Shown here piece by piece: positions 38,808 through 45,891 of a stretch of DNA of 64,000 nt. The DNA comes from an uncultured Prevotella sp. (GTDB lineage Bacteria > Bacteroidota > Bacteroidia > Bacteroidales > Bacteroidaceae). The position numbers and the translations under genes are program-made. The stretch's first letter is position 1, and every line of letters begins with the position of its first letter. The stretch is from contig CAKPYB010000013.1 of assembly GCA_934202525.1 (NCBI GenBank), forward strand, positions 23,575-87,574, given 5' to 3'. The notes under the pieces are model-generated. The model saw only the letters and a list, made by a program, of their open reading frames with translations, did no database searches and was not told the origin of the DNA.

Positions 38808-39326
38808 ATGTCAAAACAAATTTTAGATTCATTAGATAGGCAGATTCTGAAGCTGATTTCTCAGGATGCCCGTATTCCATTTTTGGAAGTGGCACGCGCT
38901 TGCAATGTGAGCGGTGCTGCCATTCATCAGCGTGTTGCTAAACTTACAAATCTTGGTATCATCAAGGGTTCACAATTCATCATTGACCCAGAAAAGATAG
39001 GTTACGAAACTTGTGCTTATATGGGACTCTATCTGAAGGAGCCTGAGAAGTTTGACCAGGTTGTAGAGGAGTTGAAGAAGATTCCTGAGGTTGTAGAGTG
39101 TCACTATACTACAGGCGGCTTTGATATGTTTATCAAGATTTACGCGCTGAACAACCATCATCTTCTGGAAATCATCCATGACAAGTTGCAGCCACTGGGA
39201 TTGTCTCGCAGCGAGACCATCATTTCTTTCAATGCATCTATCAACCGTCAGCTTTCTATGCAGGACCTCAAGAGTTTCAACGATGATGAAGAGGAAACTG
39301 ATGAGGAGGCTGCAGCAGAGAAATAA
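38808..39326 (+). CDS. Lrp/AsnC-family transcriptional regulator
   Basis: A feast/famine-type regulator: an N-terminal winged helix (about 8-60, DSLDRQILKLISQDARIPFLEVARACNVSGAAIHQRV) and a C-terminal ligand-binding RAM domain (about 70-150), followed by an acidic tail (DDEEETDEEAAAEK). I chose the ATG at 38808 because an upstream in-frame ATG (38775) overlaps the -7 box. At 172 residues it is the size of the family. Its effector and targets cannot be read from sequence. Confidence 0.92.
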   Translation: MSKQILDSLDRQILKLISQDARIPFLEVARACNVSGAAIHQRVAKLTNLGIIKGSQFIIDPEKIGYETCAYMGLYLKEPEKFDQVVEELKKIPEVVECHYTTGGFDMFIKIYALNNHHLLEIIHDKLQPLGLSRSETIISFNASINRQLSMQDLKSFNDDEEETDEEAAAEK

Positions 39327-39341
39327 GATATAAAAAGAAAA

Positions 39342-39373
39342 AAAGCAGTAGCTCCCTGCGGGATTACTGCTTT
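39342..39373. terminator. Bidirectional terminator between the Lrp gene and folA
   Basis: AAAGCAGTA (39342-39350) pairs with TACTGCTTT (39365-39373), with an inner CCCTGCGGG stem-loop; A-rich sequence precedes it. The right arm overlaps the folA stop codon, so a single hairpin serves both convergent genes. Confidence 0.75.
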
Positions 39374-39885
39374 CTATAAAGGGTGAGGAATGTGAACGGT
39401 AAGCCGTTTTCATTCCTCATTTCTTTTTCTGTCACTTCCCATTCTGCCGGATTGATTTCCGGAAAGAAGGTATCGGCATGTTCTGGTTCCTTTTCTACGA
39501 TTGTGAGATAAAGCTTGTCTGCAAAAGGCAAAGCCTGTTCATATATGCTGGCTCCTCCGATGATGAAACATTCATCTGATGCTTCTTTGCTTCCAACCTC
39601 TTCTTTGTTTCCAACCTCTTCTTTCCTTGCTGCCAGCGCTTCTTCCAGAGAGGTGTATACTTCGCACCCTGTTATCTGCTCTTTTGTCTTCGAGATAACA
39701 ATATTGCGGCGGTTGGGCAAGGCTCCGTTCGGCAGCGACTCAAATGTCTTTCTGCCCATGATGATCGTATGTCCAGTTGTGAGCATACGAAATCGGGTCA
39801 TGTCCGATGGGATGGCGTAGAGCAACCGGTTCTTGTACCCGATAGCTCTATGCACTTTTGATATACAGGCGATGATGCTGAGCAT
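39364..39885 (-). CDS. folA: Dihydrofolate reductase
   Basis: Reduces dihydrofolate to tetrahydrofolate with NADPH. The 173-residue product has the expected IGYKNRLLYAIPSDM substrate loop, GHTIIMGRKTFESLP, RRNIVISK and FIIGGASIYEQALP. Between the LEEALAA and FIIGG segments it carries an in-frame tandem repeat EEVGNKEEVGSKE, absent from ordinary DHFRs and matched by an imperfect direct repeat in the DNA (about 39585-39625); the position is a surface loop in DHFR structures. It is followed by no gene in its direction. The rsmF-like gene ends three bases before its start, so both are co-transcribed. Confidence 0.95.
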   Translation of the reverse strand: MLSIIACISKVHRAIGYKNRLLYAIPSDMTRFRMLTTGHTIIMGRKTFESLPNGALPNRRNIVISKTKEQITGCEVYTSLEEALAARKEEVGNKEEVGSKEASDECFIIGGASIYEQALPFADKLYLTIVEKEPEHADTFFPEINPAEWEVTEKEMRNENGLPFTFLTLYRKQ

Positions 39886-39888
39886 AAA

Positions 39889-41304
39889 CTATAAACTGTT
39901 AACTGTAAACTGTTCTTCCGGAACATGGCTACTCTTGATCTTCCACTCCTGCGGATAGAGGTTGTTGGCACGGTTGCCAATGTTCTTTTCCCAGCCTATC
40001 GGAACCTGTCTGTAGGTTACCAGTACATAACCCTTAGGCGTATCGGCAGGCAGATTCACAGCCTCCTTGCGAAGGTAGCGGATGGCATCATCGTAGGATA
40101 ACTCCACCTGAGGGAAGTTTTCTTTGTTGAGCATCGTAGAGAGGGCGAGAGCCTGGTCAGGGATGAGACCCTTTCCCTTGTCTGTTCCCAGTTTCACACC
40201 GGCATGCAGCACCTTCAGGTTCTTTTCAGCCTGGTCGTAGATGTCTTTCCATCTGCCCGGAATGGCGTAAACCGTCTCGTTGCTCTCTGCTGGCATCCAT
40301 TCCGTATCAGTCTTCAGCCAGCCGTTCGGAATCTCCAGCCCCTTTCCCTTAGCCACCTTCTTGTCTTTCTTTTTCTTATCCTTCCTGTTCTCCTTGGCTG
40401 AAGAACCTGCTTCCCATTCGCCCTCTTTCTTCAGAATCGCCATAAACAGACCTTCGCCTCGCGAAACACCAGGAATGAACCGGTAAACCGGGAAGTCGCT
40501 GCCCGTGAGGTTGCGGGTGATGTTCCATGCATCTTCTACACCCTCCAGTGCCATCACTTCAGCGCCAAGTTCTTGGCATATCCAGGCTACGTTTTCCTCA
40601 TCTTCGTGTGCATTGAAGGTGCAGGTAGAGTAAATCAGGATACCGCCTGGCTTCAGACAGTTCCAGATATCCGATACGATTTCGCGCTGCAGCTGCCAGC
40701 AGTTGTTCACATTCTGGGTACTCCATTCGCTGATAGCCCCTTCATCTTTGCGGAACATTCCTTCGCCGGAGCAGGGAACATCGGTAAGAATCACATCAAA
40801 CTGCAATTTAGATTTCTTGTAATCGCGGGGATAGTTGTTGGTAACAATCATATCCGGATGACCGAACTTTTGTACGTTTTCGGCTAGAATCTGCGAGCGG
40901 GTGCGCATCGGTTCGTTGCTGAAGAGCAGACTCCCTTCCGGCAAGGCAGCCCTTACGGCAGTCGACTTTCCGCCTGGGGCTGCACAGAGATCCAGCATCA
41001 TCACCGGTTCTTTTACGTACTGTCGGATAGCCATATCTACAAACATAGATGAGGCTTCCTGTACATAATATAAGCCGGCATGCAGCAGCGGATCGAAGGT
41101 GAATCCGGGACGCGTAGAGAGATAACGTCCGGTTTCCGGACACCAGGGAACCGGTTCGCCTACTGCATCCTTGCATTTAAAAGGATTGATGCGGATACTG
41201 GTTGGTGCCTCCTCTTCGAGGATAGCATGCTCCAGACGCTGATACAGCTTTTCGCCCATCAGCGCCTGCGTATATGTTCTGAAATCTTCAGGTAATGTCT
41301 TCAT
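39889..41304 (-). CDS. RNA m5C methyltransferase, RsmF/YebU-like
   Basis: An S-adenosylmethionine-dependent cytosine-5 methyltransferase of the NOL1/NOP2/Sun family, acting on rRNA or tRNA. The 471-residue product has the SAM motif LDLCAAPGGKST (about 105-116), the catalytic motifs TDVPCSGEGMFRKD and STCTFNAHEDEENV, and a C-terminal PUA-like RNA-binding part with PIGWEKNIGNRANNLYPQEW, the layout of RsmF. A Lys-rich stretch (KENRKDKKKKDKKVAKGKG) links the two. It lies directly upstream of folA. Confidence 0.9.
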   Translation of the reverse strand: MKTLPEDFRTYTQALMGEKLYQRLEHAILEEEAPTSIRINPFKCKDAVGEPVPWCPETGRYLSTRPGFTFDPLLHAGLYYVQEASSMFVDMAIRQYVKEPVMMLDLCAAPGGKSTAVRAALPEGSLLFSNEPMRTRSQILAENVQKFGHPDMIVTNNYPRDYKKSKLQFDVILTDVPCSGEGMFRKDEGAISEWSTQNVNNCWQLQREIVSDIWNCLKPGGILIYSTCTFNAHEDEENVAWICQELGAEVMALEGVEDAWNITRNLTGSDFPVYRFIPGVSRGEGLFMAILKKEGEWEAGSSAKENRKDKKKKDKKVAKGKGLEIPNGWLKTDTEWMPAESNETVYAIPGRWKDIYDQAEKNLKVLHAGVKLGTDKGKGLIPDQALALSTMLNKENFPQVELSYDDAIRYLRKEAVNLPADTPKGYVLVTYRQVPIGWEKNIGNRANNLYPQEWKIKSSHVPEEQFTVNSL

Positions 41305-41331
41305 TCTGTCTCTTTTTCTTTAATTTGTTTG

Positions 41332-41339
41332 CAAAAATA
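41332..41339 (-). promoter_or_regulatory. -7 box for the rsmF-like gene
   Basis: The minus strand reads TATTTTTG, 27 bases before the start. On the plus strand TTTCTTTG (41352-41359) is a weak candidate for the divergent gene at 41439. Confidence 0.45.
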
Positions 41340-41438
41340 AGAAATTTTTCGTTTCTTTGCAACTAAATCGCGAAGAGATGCGTCTAAGAAGCAGAAATTT
41401 TTCAAATAACAAGGTAAAAACAATAAAAAAATAATGAT

Positions 41439-42173
41439 ATGAAGAAAGCAATATTGGCATTAGCGCTCGTTATGAGCATCGGAGCCACCCAAGTGTCTTT
41501 GGCGTCTTCTGCTCCAAAACATCGTTATCATCCAGCTACCCAACAGGTAGACTCAAAGGCTGCTCCTGCATCTGCTGCACAGCCAGCTGCTTCGAAGGAT
41601 AAAGACGACGAGGCATTGGAGGCTTATTCTGATACAACCAGTACAGATTCGGCTAACTATGATGATTATGATGAGAATGATAATAGGTCTGTTCATTCTA
41701 GATACAGTTTAGACAACTATGATGATCCGTTCGATTTCATCGGTTCGGTATTTGGTGGCGGAGCGCTGGCTGTTATGATCATCTTCTGTATCATCTTCGG
41801 TCTGCTGTTTGTCTTTGCTCCGCTGATCATCGTATTTCTGGTTATCAGATATCTGATTCGCCGCCATAACGACCGGATGAAACTGGCAGAGAAGGCGATG
41901 GAGAAGGGCATCAATGTTCCGGAAAGCGACCGGCCGATAGACAAGCAGAGCGATGAGTATCTGGTAAAGCGTGGATTGAGAAATGCCTTCCTGGGAGCCG
42001 GCTTATGCGCCATGTTTGCCTGGTGGGATGTTGATTTCCTGGCTGGCATCGGAGCCCTGGTCTTCTTCTATGGCATCGGTCAGACTGTTATCGGCTCGCT
42101 TCCTGCCATCAAGGACTGGTGGAAGAACCGTCACGGCGACCAGGGCACGGGATATAATGGTACTCCGGTCTAG
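41439..42173 (+). CDS. Secreted/membrane protein, DUF6249-like
   Basis: A 244-residue protein with a signal peptide (about 1-23), a Ser/Asp/Tyr-rich acidic region (about 45-90, DDYDENDNRS) and a C-terminal membrane part with helices at about 108-145 (ALAVMIIFCIIFGLLFVFAPLI-type) and two more between about 185 and 230. The juxtamembrane segment IRRHNDRMKLAEKAMEKGINVP resembles Bacteroidota DUF6249 proteins, which often sit beside an ECF sigma factor, as here. The role is unknown; sequence suggests an envelope protein linked to the sigma factor cassette. Confidence 0.7.
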   Translation: MKKAILALALVMSIGATQVSLASSAPKHRYHPATQQVDSKAAPASAAQPAASKDKDDEALEAYSDTTSTDSANYDDYDENDNRSVHSRYSLDNYDDPFDFIGSVFGGGALAVMIIFCIIFGLLFVFAPLIIVFLVIRYLIRRHNDRMKLAEKAMEKGINVPESDRPIDKQSDEYLVKRGLRNAFLGAGLCAMFAWWDVDFLAGIGALVFFYGIGQTVIGSLPAIKDWWKNRHGDQGTGYNGTPV

Positions 42174-42259
42174 CAGCCGACATTCAATATATCATGGCTT
42201 CTCAATAGGAGGGGAAGTCACAAGGAAAAGAACAACAATTATTAGTTAATATATATAAG

Positions 42260-42799
42260 GTGGAAAAGTTATCCGATATCTCTCTCGTCACGAAGGTGGT
42301 GATGCTTCATGACCGCAAGTCGTTCGACCTGCTGGTCAGGAAGTATCAGTCACCCATTCGTGGGTTCTTCCTGCGGCAGACGCTGGGGGATGCGCAGCTG
42401 AGTGACGACTTGGCGCAGGATACCTTTGTCAAGGCATATACCCATCTGTCCGGTTTCAGGGGTACAGCCTCTTTCTCCACCTGGCTCTACCGCATCGCCT
42501 ATAATGTATGGTATGATTATACCCGCAGTCATAAGGAGACGCAGGACATCGATACGCCTGCCGTTTCCAGTAAGAATGCACAGGGCGCCCATGCCGGATT
42601 AAAGATGGATTTGCTCAAGGCATTACAGATATTGAATGAAAATGAACGTACATGCATCACGCTGCAGCTGATGGATGGACTCTCTATAGATAAGATTGCA
42701 GAGGTGACGGGAATGGCGCAAGGCACCATCAAGTCGCATCTCTCTCGAGGAAAAAAGAAACTTGCAAGTTACTTAAAACAGAATGGTTATGACCGATAA
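42260..42799 (+). CDS. ECF-type RNA polymerase sigma factor
   Basis: An alternative sigma factor of 179 residues. I use the GTG at 42260 because the resulting N-terminus MEKLSDISLVTKVVMLHDRKSFD matches Bacteroidota relatives; an ATG at 42302 would cut into region 2. Region 2 (about 20-85) shows DDLAQDTFVKAYTHLSGFRG and STWLYRIAYN, region 4 (about 115-175) shows LNENERTCITLQLMDGLSIDKIAEVTG and the helix GTIKSHLSRGKKKLASYL. The following gene overlaps its stop and probably encodes its membrane partner. Confidence 0.93.
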   Translation: MEKLSDISLVTKVVMLHDRKSFDLLVRKYQSPIRGFFLRQTLGDAQLSDDLAQDTFVKAYTHLSGFRGTASFSTWLYRIAYNVWYDYTRSHKETQDIDTPAVSSKNAQGAHAGLKMDLLKALQILNENERTCITLQLMDGLSIDKIAEVTGMAQGTIKSHLSRGKKKLASYLKQNGYDR

Positions 42800-43241
42800 G
42801 ATAAATGATAATAAGTTGAAGAACATAAACGAAGAACCGTTGAGCCTTCAGGATGAAGAGCTCTTGCAGCAGTTCTTTGCCGATTGCCAGATGTCTGAGA
42901 TTCCCGATGACGGATTCTCCGACAGGGTGATGCATGCCTTGCCGGCTTTACCCGAAACAGAAACAGAGATGTCGCTGGTTAAGCGCCAGCGCCTGGAACA
43001 TTTATGGACGGCAGCCTGTGTGGCAGCTGGCATCATCATAGCCGTAGTCTGCCAGGGCTGGGAGCAGATTCAGGGCTGGCTTTTCTCTATGAAGATAGAT
43101 TTCCTCCTCTCCGGCTCCCGTGCGCTTACGCATGTGGCAGATTCCATCGCCCACTCTCAGAATCTCCTGATGGTGCTGGCTGGCATCGTTGTCCTCATCA
43201 TGGTTTGGGGATATAATGAGCTGGCTGATGCGCGTCAGTAG
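42783..43241 (+). CDS. Single-gene partner of the sigma factor, DUF5056-like
   Basis: A 152-residue protein overlapping the sigma-factor gene by 17 bases. The soluble N-terminal part (about 1-70, DEELLQQFFADCQMSEIPDDGFSDRVM) precedes two hydrophobic helices (about 77-95 and 122-145). This resembles Bacteroidota DUF5056 proteins, found immediately after ECF sigma genes. An anti-sigma function is inferred from the overlap and topology; there is no recognisable zinc-binding anti-sigma motif. ATG codons at 42783 and 42789 are equally plausible starts. Confidence 0.75.
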   Translation: MVMTDKINDNKLKNINEEPLSLQDEELLQQFFADCQMSEIPDDGFSDRVMHALPALPETETEMSLVKRQRLEHLWTAACVAAGIIIAVVCQGWEQIQGWLFSMKIDFLLSGSRALTHVADSIAHSQNLLMVLAGIVVLIMVWGYNELADARQ

Positions 43242-43274
43242 GCTTCTTCCCTGATATCAATTGTATGAATGATC

Positions 43275-43325
43275 AACTCTTTCTATTAGCAGAATAGTTT
43301 TTAGTGCTAATAGAAAGAGTTTTTT
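43275..43325 (+). terminator. Strong intrinsic terminator after the sigma factor operon
   Basis: AACTCTTTCTATTAGCA (43275-43291) pairs perfectly over 17 bases with TGCTAATAGAAAGAGTT (43305-43321), followed by a T run. Confidence 0.9.
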
Positions 43326-43363
43326 ATTACTATAAATATCATCTTTATGCTCTTGAAATCTCC

Positions 43364-43454
43364 GTTCAAAGCTTTTGAATGTCCGTTCAGTGTCTTTGAA
43401 CGGACATTCAATGACTTTGAACGGACATTCAATGTCTTTGAACGAAGATTTAAT
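43364..43454. repeat. 21-bp tandem repeats with an inverted partial copy
   Basis: Three consecutive 21-base units (43392-43412, 43413-43433, 43434-43454) share CTTTGAACGGACATTCAAT; the third is diverged. A partial inverted copy (TTGAATGTCCGTTCA) precedes them at about 43375-43389. A short frame over this block would read as FERTFN repeats but has no coding support. Confidence 0.85.
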
Positions 43455-43527
43455 ATTGCTGAATATAGAAAAACAAATAGGTGCTGCTACTTTTTCAGTA
43501 GAGCACCTATGCTTATGATATCGGTTT

Positions 43528-45510
43528 CTAAAACAATTTATAGGTAGTGCGTAGCACTTTGAACTCGGTTCGGCGGTTCAGCTGGTTGCAGATTTCCTGA
43601 TGCTCCTTGCTCTGCTTCAGGATAAACTCTTCGCTGAGCACATCGCCTTCCTTGAGCCAAGGATACTTCTCGGTGAGTTTCTTGCGCACATTCTTCGGCT
43701 TCTCCTTGCCGTAGCCTACAGGGGTGAGGCGCTCTTTCTCTATGCCGTGTTTTATCAGATAGTCTACTACCGATTGGGCGCGGCGCTGGGACAGATGCTT
43801 GTTATATTCGCTGTTTCCCTTGTAGTCGCAATGGGCGCTGAGTTCGATGGTAACGTGCGGGTTCTCTTTCAGCAGCGTTACCAGCTGGTCGAGGGCTGTT
43901 GTACTGGCTTCGGTCAGGGTTGCCTTGTCGAAATCGTAGAAGATGTTGTCGATGAGTACAGGGGCTGTGATGGAAGCCAGCGGGAACTGGAGCACGTATT
44001 CCTTGCTCTCTTTTGCCGAATCAACCCGAAGTTCTTCCTTGTGGTTGAGGTAGCCTTTGCAGGATGCCATCACCAGGTAGTCGACATGCGGATTGATAGG
44101 AAGGACAAACGAACCGTCGCCCTTGACGGATAGTTTCCTGTTCGTTCCGTCGTTGCCTACAATTCTCACCTCTGCGGCAGGCAGTTCATAACCGTCTTTC
44201 TCGTAAACCCATCCCTTCATCGTAGTAACAATCTCCGGATTCTCGAAGGAGTAGATATGGTCGTAGCCTCTTCCGTCTTTTCTGTTGGAGCAGAAGAAAC
44301 CCTGGTTGTGGAGACCCTCGAAAGTCATTCCGAAGTCATCGGCTTCTGTATTCAGCGGATAGCCGGGGTGGGTGAGTTCATATTTGCGGGTGGTGGAATT
44401 CACTTTGGCGATATAGATGTCGAGTCCGCCCATTCCTACATGACCGTTGCTGCTGAAGTAGAAGTCGCCGTTAGGACGGAAGGTAGGGAACATCTCGTCG
44501 CCTGGGGTGTTGATAGGTTCGCCCAGGTTCTCTACACCACCCAGTCCGGCAGGAGTGATGCGTACTCGCCAGATGTCGAGACCACCTTTTCCGCCCGGCA
44601 TATCTGATACGAAATAGAGCCATTCGCCATCAGGAGAGATGGCAGGATGGGCAAAACAGCTGAGCGTATCTTTGCTGATTTCCAGATTCGAAGGCTTGCT
44701 CCAGGCTGCATCCGAGCGGTTGGAGGTGACGATTTGGGCATAGCGGGGCGATGCGGGGTCGGTGGCACACTGGGTGAGGTACATCTGCTTGCCGTCTGGG
44801 GTAAAGCAGCATGCGCCCTCTTCGTAGTCGGTGTTGAGACCGGTTCCTATGGCTTCCGGCTTGCTCCATTTTCCTTTGTCGTCCTTTTCAGAGAAGAAGA
44901 TGTCGGCAGATTTCGTTCCCGTCACTCCGTTCAGGTCGCTGCCCTGGGCTTCGTTACGGGTAGAGGTGAAATAGAGCTGGCTGTAGTCATCGCTGAGGAA
45001 CATCGGCGAATAGTCGTCTCTTCGGGAATTGAAAACATCCATTCGCTTTACCTTGTACCGGCTTCCTTCCTTCTTCCAGACTGGGGCTTTTCGTGCCGAT
45101 TCGAGTCCGTTCTTTACCAGCACGTTGTCGGGCATGGAATCGAGCAGAAATTCGAATTCCTTGGCAGCCTGTCTGTAACTTCCGTTCTTCAGGAGAAGCC
45201 GGGCGTAAGCCAGGCGGTCGTTGAGGTCTGCCTGCTTGTATCGGATGGCATTGCTGTAGGCAGCCAATGCCTTCGGCGTACTGTTGATTTTATCATAGCA
45301 GCGTGCCATCTTCAGAGCCACCTTGCCCCGGGCAGCCCGCTCTTTCGCAGGTGTCTTGGTGTACACCTTTTTATATTGGGTTGCCGCATCGTAGTATTCG
45401 CCTAAAGAAAGATGCTTGTCTGCTTTCTTCAGGTTCTGTTCAATGCCGCAACTAATCAGAAAGAGGCAGCTGATTGCTGTTATGATTTGATAAAATCTTA
45501 TTTGTTTCAT
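43528..45510 (-). CDS. porE: PorE-like OmpA/PD40 lipoprotein of the T9SS
   Basis: A cell-envelope lipoprotein that links the T9SS to peptidoglycan. I chose the ATG at 45510 (MKQIRFYQIITAISC), 660 residues, over a TTG nine bases upstream. Parts in order: lipobox ending at Cys21 (FLISC), TPR repeats (about 25-130), a PD40-type beta-propeller (about 155-395, DDYSPMFLSDDYSQLYFTST, HPAISPDGEWLYFVSDMPGG), a carboxypeptidase-regulatory-like domain (about 405-490) and an OmpA peptidoglycan-binding domain (about 510-640, LSAHCDYKGNSEYNKHLSQRR). This four-part plan and length match PorE (PG1058) of Porphyromonas gingivalis. The symbol is inferred from domain order. Confidence 0.85.
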   Translation of the reverse strand: MKQIRFYQIITAISCLFLISCGIEQNLKKADKHLSLGEYYDAATQYKKVYTKTPAKERAARGKVALKMARCYDKINSTPKALAAYSNAIRYKQADLNDRLAYARLLLKNGSYRQAAKEFEFLLDSMPDNVLVKNGLESARKAPVWKKEGSRYKVKRMDVFNSRRDDYSPMFLSDDYSQLYFTSTRNEAQGSDLNGVTGTKSADIFFSEKDDKGKWSKPEAIGTGLNTDYEEGACCFTPDGKQMYLTQCATDPASPRYAQIVTSNRSDAAWSKPSNLEISKDTLSCFAHPAISPDGEWLYFVSDMPGGKGGLDIWRVRITPAGLGGVENLGEPINTPGDEMFPTFRPNGDFYFSSNGHVGMGGLDIYIAKVNSTTRKYELTHPGYPLNTEADDFGMTFEGLHNQGFFCSNRKDGRGYDHIYSFENPEIVTTMKGWVYEKDGYELPAAEVRIVGNDGTNRKLSVKGDGSFVLPINPHVDYLVMASCKGYLNHKEELRVDSAKESKEYVLQFPLASITAPVLIDNIFYDFDKATLTEASTTALDQLVTLLKENPHVTIELSAHCDYKGNSEYNKHLSQRRAQSVVDYLIKHGIEKERLTPVGYGKEKPKNVRKKLTEKYPWLKEGDVLSEEFILKQSKEHQEICNQLNRRTEFKVLRTTYKLF

Positions 45511-45584
45511 ATTGGACAATTTAAATCTTCAAAGTCAAGAATTGACATTTCGTAGGTGGTTCAAGTACGGGCTGAAGGCCCAAA

Positions 45585-45745
45585 AGCTCCTAGCCCAGGG
45601 CATCGCCCTGGGTATAATAGCAGTCAGCAAGTCGCCCTGTAAGGGCAAAAGCTTTGTATATTGCCCGGTATTTTAAAGCTTTTGCCCTTACAGGGCGACA
45701 GGTTGCGTTCGTAATAACCCAGGGCGATGCCCTGGGCTAGGAGCT
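45585..45745. repeat. Nested palindromic GC-rich repeat, copy A (topB side, downstream)
   Basis: Outer arms 45585-45613 and 45717-45745 are exact reverse complements over 29 bases (core CTAGCCCAGGGC); inner arms 45631-45655 and 45675-45699 are exact over 25 bases (core GCCCTGTAAGGGCAAAAGC). It lies in the 381-base gene-free gap between topB and the porE-like gene, both minus strand. A related copy lies upstream of topB at 48150-48274. The rest of the gap has further AT-rich inverted sequence near 45790-45870. Confidence 0.92.
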
Positions 45746-45891
45746 TCTGCCCTTTCAGGGCGTGTGGAGCCAACTTGCGAAAGTTCAGTCAAGAATTATA
45801 GAATTTAAGAATTTTCATTCTCATCATTTCTTATCGTCATGAATGAAGAAATTCTCTAATTCTTAAATTCTTGATAAAAAGCTTTACCCCT

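Noticed and set aside
43347..43547. 66-codon frame with FERTFN repeats
   Set aside because: It arises from the 21-bp DNA repeats, overlaps the porE-like gene end and lacks any ribosome-binding site or homologue I recognise.
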